A stretch of DNA of 64,000 nt from DATFVA01 sp963721075. Lineage in GTDB: Bacteria > Bacteroidota > Ignavibacteria > Ignavibacteriales > Ignavibacteriaceae. The position numbers and the translations under genes were made by a program. The stretch spans positions 372,001 to 436,000 of the forward strand of contig CAVRHV010000005.1 of assembly GCA_963721075.1 (NCBI GenBank), written 5' to 3'. The notes beneath the pieces are model-generated. The model was not told the origin of the DNA. It ran no database searches and saw only the letters and a program-made list of their open reading frames with translations. Shown piece by piece: positions 56,998 to 64,000 of this stretch. Position 1 is the first letter of the stretch. Every line of letters begins with the position of its first letter.

Positions 56998-57711
56998 ATG
57001 TATCTCAGGTCCCTGATTATATCACTGCTGCTGTTGACTTCTTATGCGAATGCTCAGTTTGGCAGTAAACGTTTTAGTATAGGTGTAAATGGTGTCTATA
57101 CTACTACGGCGCGAATTTATCTTAACCCGAATTCATCCGATCCCATACTCCGTAATTATGCTTTTGAAATTGCCGGTATTATTAATCCGGCTTTAGATTT
57201 TCGTTACAGAATTACAGATGATATTATCATAGGTGTCGGGACAGAATATATGAAGGCTACTGCCTCGGGACCTAACCTTACCGCTTTTTCCGGAAATTCT
57301 ACCGTGACTATAAATGTTAACGATGGTTTTCTGTTAATCCCGGTTGAAATATCAGGCTATTATCTGCTTCCATTCTCGACTGAGAAATTTAAATTCCTTA
57401 TGGGCGGCGGTGCGGGTTATTATTACGGTGAACATATAAGGAATTTCGGTGATGCTTCAGTCTCTACCGTGAGCAGGGACTTTGCATATGGGATACAGGT
57501 TTCTGTTTCTATGGATTATATGATACGTGATGATATAACGGTACATTCAGAAATGAAGTTCAGGGATCCTCAATTTAAAGTGAAAAGTGCATACAATAAG
57601 CTTGAAGTAAATTATGAAAATCAGACAATACTTCTGGCACAGAAAACATTCGATTCAAAAATAGATGTTGATGGTGTTACCTTCATACTTGGGTTCTCAT
57701 ATCTCTTTTAA
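56998..57711 (+). CDS. Outer-membrane beta-barrel protein
   Basis: A protein of about 237 residues with a signal peptide (MYLRSLIISLLLLTSYANAQ) and a small barrel of eight or so strands (alternating aromatic and polar residues, FSIGVNGVYTTTARIYL through ITFILGFSYLF-type end). The C-terminal Phe is usual for outer-membrane barrels. The start is ATG 56998 rather than the TTG at 56971, which lies in the ppiD terminator. The function is unknown. It ends with SYLF and is followed by a 149-bp spacer. Confidence 0.75.
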   Translation: MYLRSLIISLLLLTSYANAQFGSKRFSIGVNGVYTTTARIYLNPNSSDPILRNYAFEIAGIINPALDFRYRITDDIIIGVGTEYMKATASGPNLTAFSGNSTVTINVNDGFLLIPVEISGYYLLPFSTEKFKFLMGGGAGYYYGEHIRNFGDASVSTVSRDFAYGIQVSVSMDYMIRDDITVHSEMKFRDPQFKVKSAYNKLEVNYENQTILLAQKTFDSKIDVDGVTFILGFSYLF

Positions 57712-57860
57712 AAGTAAACCAACTTTCTCCGGCTTATTCCCCTGCATGTTTGTACCAGTCACGCAAAACACTTAGCGGGATTTAAAATGCTGCCCGGTGA
57801 ATGTTTACTTCTCTTATATTTTTGTCCTGCTTCTGAATTTTTTTATTAAGTTTGTAACCA

Positions 57861-58397
57861 ATGAAAGATGATATTATTTATCTGGCCGGTTTTATGGGCG
57901 CAGGTAAAAGTACTATAGGTCCGATTCTCGCAAATACACTTGGATGGAATTTTTACGACCTGGACAGGGTGATTGAAAAATATGATGGTATGAAAGTCAG
58001 AGAGATCTTTGAAACCAAAGGTGAAAGTTATTTCAGAAAGATTGAGCGCGAACAGCTTGAGAGAATATCATCCGAACACAATGTGATAATCTCTCTGGGA
58101 GGGGGCACGATGAGTAATGAAGACAACCTGATATTTCTGAAAAGAACAGGAAAAATATTTTATCTTAAGGCTTCGCAGGAAGCAATTTATAAAAGGCTTA
58201 AATATAAACGCGATCGTCCGGCTTTACACATCAACGGAGATTTTCCGGAGACCAGAGAAGAGCTGATGGAATTAATAAATAAGCTTTTGAATGAAAGAGA
58301 AAAGTTCTATCTTTTAGCCGATCACATTATTCTGACTGACAATATTCCCGTCGGTAAAACTGTTGATAGAATTGCAAGATTAATATCATCAAAATAA
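57861..58397 (+). CDS. aroK: Shikimate kinase
   Basis: A 178-residue kinase with Walker A GFMGAGKSTIG near residue 10, the shikimate-site DLDRVIE near 34, GESYFRKIEREQL and the GGGTMSNEDN segment, plus the lid arginine in KRDRPALH. It phosphorylates shikimate with ATP in aromatic amino acid synthesis. aroB, an earlier step of the same pathway, follows 18 bp later. The start ATG 57861 has no strong Shine-Dalgarno. An 8-bp inverted repeat (57712-57719 with 57803-57810) fills the spacer upstream. Confidence 0.95.
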   Translation: MKDDIIYLAGFMGAGKSTIGPILANTLGWNFYDLDRVIEKYDGMKVREIFETKGESYFRKIEREQLERISSEHNVIISLGGGTMSNEDNLIFLKRTGKIFYLKASQEAIYKRLKYKRDRPALHINGDFPETREELMELINKLLNEREKFYLLADHIILTDNIPVGKTVDRIARLISSK

Positions 58398-58415
58398 ATA
58401 ATCAGGAATAATTCT

Positions 58416-59510
58416 TTGAAAAAAATAAATGTGGAGGTATCGGATTCTTCCTATCCGGTTTTTGCGGGAAGAGGGATATTAACTCACCTTAAACCTCAAC
58501 TGAAGAAGTATGCCCGTTTTAATAATTTTTTTATTGTCGTCGACAGAAATGTTGCGAAGCATCATTTAAAGGATATTAAGAAAGCAATAGGAAGACGCAA
58601 GAAGATTTTCTATTACGAGTTGAAACCGGGAGAAAGTTCCAAGTCGCAGGAACAGTTGAAAAAAATATATAATTCACTCATAAAAAATAATTTCGGCCGG
58701 GATACATTATTGATCTCAATCGGCGGGGGAGTGACCGGGGACCTGGCAGGGTATTCGGCAGCGACATATATGAGAGGATTACAGCTTATAAACATTCCGA
58801 CTACACTCCTGGCTGCTGTTGATAGTTCAATCGGGGGTAAAACCGCTATAAACTTTAATGGATATAAAAACGTTATCGGTGCCTTCTATCAGCCAGATAT
58901 GGTTTTGATAGATTCTGATTTTATAAGAACTCTGCCGCGGAAAGAATACATTGCCGGTATGGGGGAGGTAATAAAATATGCGTATATCTCCTCACCGGAG
59001 TTGTATAACCTGGTTAATGAAAACTTTGACAGTATCAGGCTTAAGGATGAAAAGATAATTGACGAGATAATACTTAAATGTGCTGCGATTAAGGCTGGTG
59101 TTGTTTCCAATGATGAGCGGGAAAACGGGCTCCGGAAAATTCTTAACTTTGGTCATACTTTTGGTCATGCCATTGAGTCAGCTTCCGGCTTTAAGATAAG
59201 GCATGGTCTCTGTGTAATTTATGGAATAGTGATAGAATTATTTCTTTCAAATAAAATAGGTGTTCTGTCACGGAAGAAACTGACAAAATACCTGGAACTT
59301 CCCGGAAAGTTCAAACTAAAAAATGTACTGGATGATTTCGATTTTGAAGAACTTTACAACATAATGCTTGCAGATAAGAAAAACCGCAACGGAAAAATCA
59401 ATTTTGTTCTATTATCAGACCTTGGGAAAATACTTCTTGATGTGGACACCGGTAAAAGAGATATACTGTATGCATTTGACAGGGCCAGGAATTTCTTCGA
59501 TAAAAGTTAA
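58416..59510 (+). CDS. aroB: 3-dehydroquinate synthase
   Basis: A 364-residue AroB. It has the NAD-binding ISIGGGVTGDLAGYSAATYMRG, INIPTTLLAAVDSSIGGKTAIN, the metal-ligand Glu in GMGEVIKYA, and LNFGHTFGHAIES near residue 245 with two metal-binding His. It converts DAHP to 3-dehydroquinate using NAD and a divalent metal. The start is TTG 58416. The gene is full length and unbroken, just after aroK. Its end lies 18 bp before the first hairpin/short-ORF cassette. Confidence 0.95.
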   Translation: MKKINVEVSDSSYPVFAGRGILTHLKPQLKKYARFNNFFIVVDRNVAKHHLKDIKKAIGRRKKIFYYELKPGESSKSQEQLKKIYNSLIKNNFGRDTLLISIGGGVTGDLAGYSAATYMRGLQLINIPTTLLAAVDSSIGGKTAINFNGYKNVIGAFYQPDMVLIDSDFIRTLPRKEYIAGMGEVIKYAYISSPELYNLVNENFDSIRLKDEKIIDEIILKCAAIKAGVVSNDERENGLRKILNFGHTFGHAIESASGFKIRHGLCVIYGIVIELFLSNKIGVLSRKKLTKYLELPGKFKLKNVLDDFDFEELYNIMLADKKNRNGKINFVLLSDLGKILLDVDTGKRDILYAFDRARNFFDKS

Positions 59511-59528
59511 TGTTCGGTTTAAAGGAGA

Positions 59529-59643
59529 AACTGTCGGATCTTTGAGGGTGAAAATCCGACAGTTCGTGTGTCATTTATGGAGGGGGTACTATGCAAAAAA
59601 CTATTTTCTATTTTCGCATTAGAAGACTCAACTAATATGCCAT
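59529..59643 (+). repeat. Hairpin/Shine-Dalgarno/short-ORF cassette, copy 1
   Basis: A perfect 11-bp stem AACTGTCGGAT/ATCCGACAGTT (59529-59539 with 59554-59564) is followed by GGAGGGGG (59579-59586), a 4-nt gap and ATG 59591. Copy 2 at 59758-59858 has the same order. The stems differ by a compensatory T-A to C-G exchange. Similarity continues downstream through the CTATTTTCGCATTAGAAG region and ends at TATGCCAT. No known riboswitch or element is recognised. Confidence 0.6.
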
Positions 59644-59729
59644 CTAAAAGGACGGCAAAATCGACTGAAAATGTATACGATGAAATTTTCAGAGTAAGAA
59701 TTACAGTCTGTGATTACATTTTTACATGA
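59591..59729 (+). CDS. Candidate short peptide, copy 1
   Basis: From ATG 59591 the frame as printed stops after 14 codons. If one A is dropped from the run after CAA, the frame reads MQKLFSIFALEDSTNMPSKR and on to a stop at 59727-59729, for 45 residues. In both cassette copies exactly 11 codons separate KL from MP, which supports the corrected frame. The peptide is soluble and basic in the middle. Its function is unknown; it could be a regulator leader, a small secreted peptide or a remnant. Confidence 0.35.
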
Positions 59730-59757
59730 AGTTTTGAAACGGCTTATTTAAAAAAGG

Positions 59758-59858
59758 AACTGCCGGAAATTGTCGCAAATCCGGCAGTTAGAATTGGAAG
59801 GGTGTTATGCTTAAACTATGAACTACTTCGTATATAGGAAGGTCAAGTACTATGCCAT
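59758..59858 (+). repeat. Hairpin/Shine-Dalgarno/short-ORF cassette, copy 2
   Basis: A perfect 10-bp stem AACTGCCGGA/TCCGGCAGTT (59758-59767 with 59780-59789) is followed by GGAAGGG (59796-59802), a 4-nt gap and ATG 59807, then sequence matching copy 1 up to TATGCCAT. The frame from ATG 59807 reads MLKL, a TGA, then TTSYIGRSSTMPFDKVRFLH and on to a stop at 59912. With the TGA it cannot encode one peptide unless it restarts at ATG 59852. Confidence 0.6.
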
Positions 59859-59962
59859 TTGATAAAGTACGTTTTTTGCATAATTTCAAATATTGCAATC
59901 TCATTATAAGATAATAACTAATTAAAGCTTATTATTTTGATACTTAAGAAGGAGCAGCCCCG

Positions 59963-60907
59963 ATGCCGGAACATCAAAGTCTTGTTGAATTAAATCTTGA
60001 AGAGGAAATAACAAAATTAAAGAAAGAACTTAATGCGGTTATTCTGGCCCATTATTACCAGGAATCGGAAATACAGGATATAGCCGATTTCGTAGGCGAT
60101 AGCTTAGATCTGGCCAGAAAAGCGAAATCAACCAGCGCAGATGTAATAGTTTTCGCCGGTGTTCATTTTATGGCAGAGACTGCAAAAATATTGAATCCCG
60201 ACAAACTGGTTCTGCTTCCTGATCTTGAAGCAGGCTGTTCACTTGCGGAAAGTTGTCCTGCTCCATTGTTTAAGGCCTTCCGAGAAAAACATCCGGATCA
60301 TATATCTATAACTTACATCAATTGTACAGCTGAGGTAAAAGCCCTCAGCGATATAATCTGTACTTCAAGTAATGCTGAAAAGATTATTCAGCAGATTCCG
60401 CCTGAAAAACCTATTCTGTTTGCCCCTGACCGGAACCTGGGCAGATATTTGATAAAAAAGACAGGCAGGGAAATGCTCTTGTGGGACGGCTCCTGTATCG
60501 TTCATGAAACTTTCAGCGAGAGAAAGTTAATTGAACTTAAACTTGAACATCCCGAAGCTAAAATTATAGCTCATCCGGAATGTGAAGAAATAGTTTTGAA
60601 CAGAGCTGACTTTATAGGTTCAACCAGTAAATTATTAAAGTTTGTCCAGGAGGATTCTTCAGATAAGTTTATAGTTGCCACCGAGTCGGGCATTCTCCAT
60701 CAGATGAAAAAACTTGTTCCGGATAAAATTCTTATTCCGGCACCTCCCGAGGAAAACTGCAGCTGCAATGAATGTCCTTTTATGAAGCTCAATACTATGG
60801 AAAAACTTTACCTCTGTATGAAAAATAAAGAACCGGAGATTTTACTCGATCCTGATCTGATGAAGAGAGCTCTTACCCCGATTGAAAGAATGCTTGAGAT
60901 GAGTTAA
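59963..60907 (+). CDS. nadA: Quinolinate synthase
   Basis: A 314-residue NadA. Motifs are AVILAHYYQESEIQDIADFVGDS, FMAETAKILNP and three likely [4Fe-4S] cysteines in DLEAGCSLA, AHPECEE and CNECPFMKLNT. It condenses iminoaspartate (from a NadB partner not in this window) with DHAP to quinolinate, the NAD precursor. AAGAAGGAG precedes ATG 59963. Its stop lies four bases inside the end of the convergent histidine kinase gene. The two cassettes between aroB and nadA form the upstream region. Confidence 0.96.
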   Translation: MPEHQSLVELNLEEEITKLKKELNAVILAHYYQESEIQDIADFVGDSLDLARKAKSTSADVIVFAGVHFMAETAKILNPDKLVLLPDLEAGCSLAESCPAPLFKAFREKHPDHISITYINCTAEVKALSDIICTSSNAEKIIQQIPPEKPILFAPDRNLGRYLIKKTGREMLLWDGSCIVHETFSERKLIELKLEHPEAKIIAHPECEEIVLNRADFIGSTSKLLKFVQEDSSDKFIVATESGILHQMKKLVPDKILIPAPPEENCSCNECPFMKLNTMEKLYLCMKNKEPEILLDPDLMKRALTPIERMLEMS

Positions 60908-62118
60908 CACTTATTCAGGAGGATAGCTATGGTTGTTCCCTCTCCGGGTGAGGAATTCTTAACATAGATCTTCCCTCCATGGTAGCCTTCAATTATCCTC
61001 TTGGAAAGGCTCAGGCCCAAACCCCATCCTCTTCTTTTGGTACTGTACCCCGGTCTGAATATATCTTTTCTCCTTTTATATTCAATTCCTTTACCGTTAT
61101 CGAACACACATACTTCAATATGACTCTTCGAACCGGTAATTGAGATGGCAATTGTTCCGGCTTTATGATCAATGGCATCGAGGGAATTCTTGATCAGATT
61201 TTCTATTACCCATCCAAAAAGTTCAGAATTCATCTCCGCACAAAGCTCTTTATCGCCGTCAATAGTCAGTTCCACACTTTTTCCGTTCGGGAGCCTCCTC
61301 TGAAAATAATCAGTGATCTTTTTAACTTCGGTATAGACATTCCTTGGCTTTATCTCGGGCGTAGAGCCGATTTTAGAAAATCTGTAGGTGATTTTATTCA
61401 GTTTTTCAACATCACTTCCTATTTCATCAGCGATATCTATTACTTTATCGGGATCACGATAATTTATCTTCAGCATTTCGAGCCAGCCCATAAGACTTGA
61501 TATAGGTGTTCCAAACTGATGTGCAGTCTCTTTTGCCATGCCAACCCAGATATTGCTCTGTTCGCTTCTTTTAATGCTGCTGAAACCAACATATCCTATA
61601 ACTATAAACAGAATGGCGATAATTATCTGAAAGTAAGGGTACAATCTCAGTCGATTAATCAGATCGGAATCCCCGTAATGAATTTTCTGAAGGACAAGGG
61701 TATCCTCGTAAGTTACAAGTATAGGCTTATGTGCCTCATCCATCTCACGAACCTGCTGATTAAAAAACTTCTCCAGTTCGTCTCTGGAAAGAGTAGAGTC
61801 GTACCTAATGTTTCTCACATCCTTTATATCATGTTTATTCTCGATTTTAACGAGATCGTCGGGTCCGGTGGATATCAGCGGAAAGTCGATAGGTTTAAGT
61901 ATGTTATCGAACAGGAATGTAATATCGGCATTCGGTTCAGATGTATTGGCAACATATTCGATTCCTTTGGCGTAAAGCTCAACGATGGTTCTCTCCCGGT
62001 TCTGAAGTACTTTGACAAGATTCTGGGTATAGTAAAGAGTTCCCACAGCTATAAGGAAAGCAACTACTATAAGGCTGATTTTGATATTTAAAGAAGCGGG
62101 ACCGCCGGACATTTTCAT
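60904..62118 (-). CDS. Sensor histidine kinase
   Basis: A 404-residue membrane kinase. The first helix is at about residues 10-30, a periplasmic sensor of about 130 residues follows, and the second helix (YFQIIIAILFIVIGYVGF) is near 165. The H-box MAKETAHQFGTPISSLMGW has the phospho-acceptor His, and ATP-binding boxes follow: ENLIKNSLDAI (N), FDNGKGIE (G1) and GWGLGLSLSKRI (G2). No response regulator is nearby, so it is an orphan in this window. The phosphorylation target is unknown. It converges on nadA with a 4-bp overlap. Confidence 0.9.
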   Translation of the reverse strand: MKMSGGPASLNIKISLIVVAFLIAVGTLYYTQNLVKVLQNRERTIVELYAKGIEYVANTSEPNADITFLFDNILKPIDFPLISTGPDDLVKIENKHDIKDVRNIRYDSTLSRDELEKFFNQQVREMDEAHKPILVTYEDTLVLQKIHYGDSDLINRLRLYPYFQIIIAILFIVIGYVGFSSIKRSEQSNIWVGMAKETAHQFGTPISSLMGWLEMLKINYRDPDKVIDIADEIGSDVEKLNKITYRFSKIGSTPEIKPRNVYTEVKKITDYFQRRLPNGKSVELTIDGDKELCAEMNSELFGWVIENLIKNSLDAIDHKAGTIAISITGSKSHIEVCVFDNGKGIEYKRRKDIFRPGYSTKRRGWGLGLSLSKRIIEGYHGGKIYVKNSSPGEGTTIAILLNKC

Positions 62119-62232
62119 TGAATGGTTCTACCCGGAATTATTAAAAACAAAGCCAAGTATCGCACTTTTGTGAGTATAAAATCCAGTCATTATTTTGGTT
62201 AAGAACCTGGAGTCCTTTAATTCAGATTCAGA

Positions 62233-63504
62233 TCAAGCAATAAAAAAAGTCTGCTCTCTTTTGGGGCCGACAGATACTATCGTAATTTTTATACCCGTAT
62301 GGTTGGCTATAAATTCGAGGTATTCCTTAGCCTCTGACGGAAGGTCGGAAAATGACCTGCATCCGGAAATATCTGAATTCCAGCCCTTAAATGTTTTATA
62401 CACCGGCTTAACCTGAGATAACCTCTGTACATCGGTTGGGTATGATTTCAAAGCTTTTCCATTAAGCTCATATCCTGTACATACTTTTATTTCTTCAAAG
62501 GAACTTAAAACATCAAGCTTTGTAATTGCTGCTTCCTCAATACCGTTTATTGTAGCTGAATATTTAACAAGGAAAGCGTCAAACCAGCCGCATCTTCTGG
62601 GTCTGCCTGTGGTTGCCCCGTATTCGGCTCCTATTTTCCTGAGATTTTCACCAGTATCGTCAGTTAATTCTGTAGGGAACGGTCCGAATCCGACCCTTGT
62701 GGTATATGCCTTAACTATTCCGAATACCAGATTGATCTTAGTTGGAGGTATACCGGTACCGGTGCATGCTCCTCCTGAAGTCGGACTGGAGGATGTAACG
62801 TAAGGATAGGTGCCATGGTCGACATCCAGCAGAGCACCCTGAGCTCCTTCAAGCAGAATTGATTTTCCTTCGGCTATTGCATTGTTAAGGTAAGAGGGAA
62901 CATCTTTAACATATTTATCAATTGCTTTATCAAACTCAACATATTCCCTGATTATTTCCTCTACATCAAGCTCATCGTGGTTGTATATTTTCTTAAGGAG
63001 ATTGTTCTTTTCCTTTAAATTCTCCCTTATTTTTTCTTTAAGAACGTCTTTGTTCAGAAGATCAACGATCTTTATTCCTTTTCTTGCATATTTATCGATA
63101 TAACAGGGGCCTATTCCACGGCCCGTAGTTCCTATTTTATTCCCGTTATTTTCACTTATATTATCCAGCAGCTTATGATAAGGCATAATTAAATGAGCAT
63201 TATGGCTGATAAACAATCTGCCTTCAACACTTATTCCGTTTTTCCTGAGAAGCTCAATTTCATCCAGCAGTGCATTAGGATCTATTACTACGCCGTTTCC
63301 AATCACGCAGGTTACATTATCACGAAGGATTCCTGAAGGAATAAGGTGCAGAATATATTGTTTGTCGCCTATAGTAACGGTATGCCCCGCATTAGCTCCG
63401 CCCTGATAACGCGTTACAATGTCATAATTTTCGCTGAGGATATCAACTATTTTACCTTTACCTTCATCTCCCCACTGGCTTCCAACCAGAACAGTTACTC
63501 GCAT
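62233..63504 (-). CDS. purA: Adenylosuccinate synthase
   Basis: A 423-residue PurA. GTP/IMP-site motifs are VGSQWGDEGKGKIVD (residues 8-22), YQGGANAGHTV, GRGIGPCYIDKYAR, LEGAQGALLDVDHGTYPYVTSS near 215 and TTGRPRRCGWFDAF. It joins IMP and aspartate, using GTP, on the way to AMP. The length is normal for the family and the gene is unbroken. It stands alone on the minus strand. The 115-bp gap to the histidine kinase shows no strong terminator. Confidence 0.97.
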   Translation of the reverse strand: MRVTVLVGSQWGDEGKGKIVDILSENYDIVTRYQGGANAGHTVTIGDKQYILHLIPSGILRDNVTCVIGNGVVIDPNALLDEIELLRKNGISVEGRLFISHNAHLIMPYHKLLDNISENNGNKIGTTGRGIGPCYIDKYARKGIKIVDLLNKDVLKEKIRENLKEKNNLLKKIYNHDELDVEEIIREYVEFDKAIDKYVKDVPSYLNNAIAEGKSILLEGAQGALLDVDHGTYPYVTSSSPTSGGACTGTGIPPTKINLVFGIVKAYTTRVGFGPFPTELTDDTGENLRKIGAEYGATTGRPRRCGWFDAFLVKYSATINGIEEAAITKLDVLSSFEEIKVCTGYELNGKALKSYPTDVQRLSQVKPVYKTFKGWNSDISGCRSFSDLPSEAKEYLEFIANHTGIKITIVSVGPKREQTFFIA

Positions 63505-63529
63505 TTGATGACTCTTATTTTATGAATTT

Positions 63530-63565
63530 GACCAAAAGAAAAACTCCGAATAAAATCCGGAGTTT
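63530..63565 (-). terminator. Terminator after the STAS gene
   Basis: On the minus strand AAACTCCG pairs with CGGAGTTT (63558-63565 with 63541-63548) over a 9-nt loop and runs into a T-rich tail (TTCTTTT). It stops transcription of the STAS gene before purA. Confidence 0.85.
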
Positions 63566-63597
63566 AAAACTACACAAAACCTGATTTATGAAGAAAT

Positions 63598-63939
63598 TTA
63601 ATTAGAAAAACTTTTGATAGCATCGTCTACGTTTTCGTAGAACTCGAAAATTGTGATGAGTTTTGTAATTATAAGCAGGCTCTCGATTTTCTCAGTAACC
63701 CGGGCAAGTTTAAGATTTCCGCCCGATTTCTTCATCGTCGTTAATCCGCCGATCATCATGCCAAGCCCGGAGCTGTTCATGAATTTAACATCAGAAAGGT
63801 CCACAACAATATTTTTCTTGCCTTCGTCAATCAGTTTATGGAGTAAATCATTAAATTCTTTAGTATCTTCACCGCCCATCACATTTCCCTTTAACTCTAT
63901 GACGACGGCTTCGTACCTTTCATTTACTTTTGTTTTCAT
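63598..63939 (-). CDS. STAS domain anti-anti-sigma factor-like protein
   Basis: A protein of about 113 residues with a STAS domain: VIELKGNVMGGEDTKEFNDLL and the phosphorylation-site motif LSDVKFMNSSGLGMMIGG with Ser near residue 60. Such proteins bind an anti-sigma kinase and free a sigma factor; the partner is not visible here. ATG 63939 is preferred because AGGAG lies six bases upstream, while the TTG two codons earlier is too close. The remaining 61 bases to the window end show no gene. Confidence 0.9.
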   Translation of the reverse strand: MKTKVNERYEAVVIELKGNVMGGEDTKEFNDLLHKLIDEGKKNIVVDLSDVKFMNSSGLGMMIGGLTTMKKSGGNLKLARVTEKIESLLIITKLITIFEFYENVDDAIKSFSN

Positions 63940-64000
63940 TAACAACTCCTAAAATTTTTGCATTAAATTTAAGTTAATGGCAGTAACAAAGCAAGTTTAC

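Noticed and set aside
59368..59622. 84-codon ORF across the end of aroB
   Set aside because: It overlaps aroB in another frame and crosses the hairpin; no Shine-Dalgarno or homology is visible.
59529..59789. Known NAD-sensing riboswitch before nadA
   Set aside because: The two hairpins are simple stems followed by Shine-Dalgarno and ATG, without the conserved internal-loop layout I would expect of the NAD riboswitch classes; they are also far from the nadA start.

Overview
The window is a stretch of bacterial chromosome with moderately low GC and about 62 protein genes on both strands. No rRNA, tRNA, CRISPR array or insertion sequence was found. The likeliest source is a member of Ignavibacteria or a close relative in the Bacteroidota/Chlorobiota group. 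The reasons are the C-terminal secretion tails of the NYPNPFNPST type on several secreted proteins, TonB and PorZ-like proteins, many TTG starts, and the mix of housekeeping genes. This assignment is inference; no database was searched.

Layout. 0-7 kb: LysM protein (partial), phoH, mazG, a RidA protein, panD, a secreted protein, a LytR_C protein, rsfS, argS. 6.5-11 kb: a minus-strand operon comF / VWA membrane protein / phzF / surE. 11-14.8 kb: a tight plus-strand operon pgeF-folB-folK-deoxynucleoside kinase-small membrane protein-glycosyltransferase. 15-21 kb: lepA, lepB, a subtilase broken by many frameshifts, an O-methyltransferase, an unknown gene. 21-25 kb: marR, yigZ, uvrA. 25-34 kb: an accessory zone with a TonB receptor, two aldo/keto reductases around a cupredoxin, an MFS exporter and a TauE permease. 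33.6-41.4 kb: an 11-bp minisatellite, a secreted protein, an RNase Z-like enzyme, a CocE/NonD hydrolase, a DUF1028 protein, a gutted purine permease and a large BNR-repeat protein. 41.8-48 kb: rhomboid, AhpD-like, SemiSWEET, rdgB, lipoprotein, the ubiE/PAP2/rsmA operon and a ROK kinase. 48-54.6 kb: ABC-F ATPase, PorZ-like propeller, ribH, PHP phosphoesterase and a Crp-family regulator. 54.8-64 kb: PpiD-like chaperone, beta-barrel protein, aroK-aroB, a tandem pair of hairpin/short-ORF cassettes, nadA, a histidine kinase, purA and a STAS protein.

Two features stand out. First, at least 15 genes are broken by small frameshifts, about 22 events in all, and nearly every one is repaired by removing a single base. 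The protein on both sides stays well conserved with no other stops, so sequence or assembly error is the simplest explanation. One subtilase gene carries eight of them. Second, between aroB and nadA lie two diverged copies of one cassette: a hairpin with a compensatory base pair, a strong Shine-Dalgarno 4 nt before an ATG, and short reading frames with identical codon spacing between matching residues. I do not recognise this element, and it is the best candidate here for something undescribed.

Functionally the window is mostly core metabolism (folate, pantothenate, NAD, shikimate, riboflavin, purine), translation (ArgS, LepA, RsfS, RsmA) and envelope biogenesis (LepB, PpiD, GT9, PAP2), plus secreted proteins that appear to use a type IX-like secretion route.
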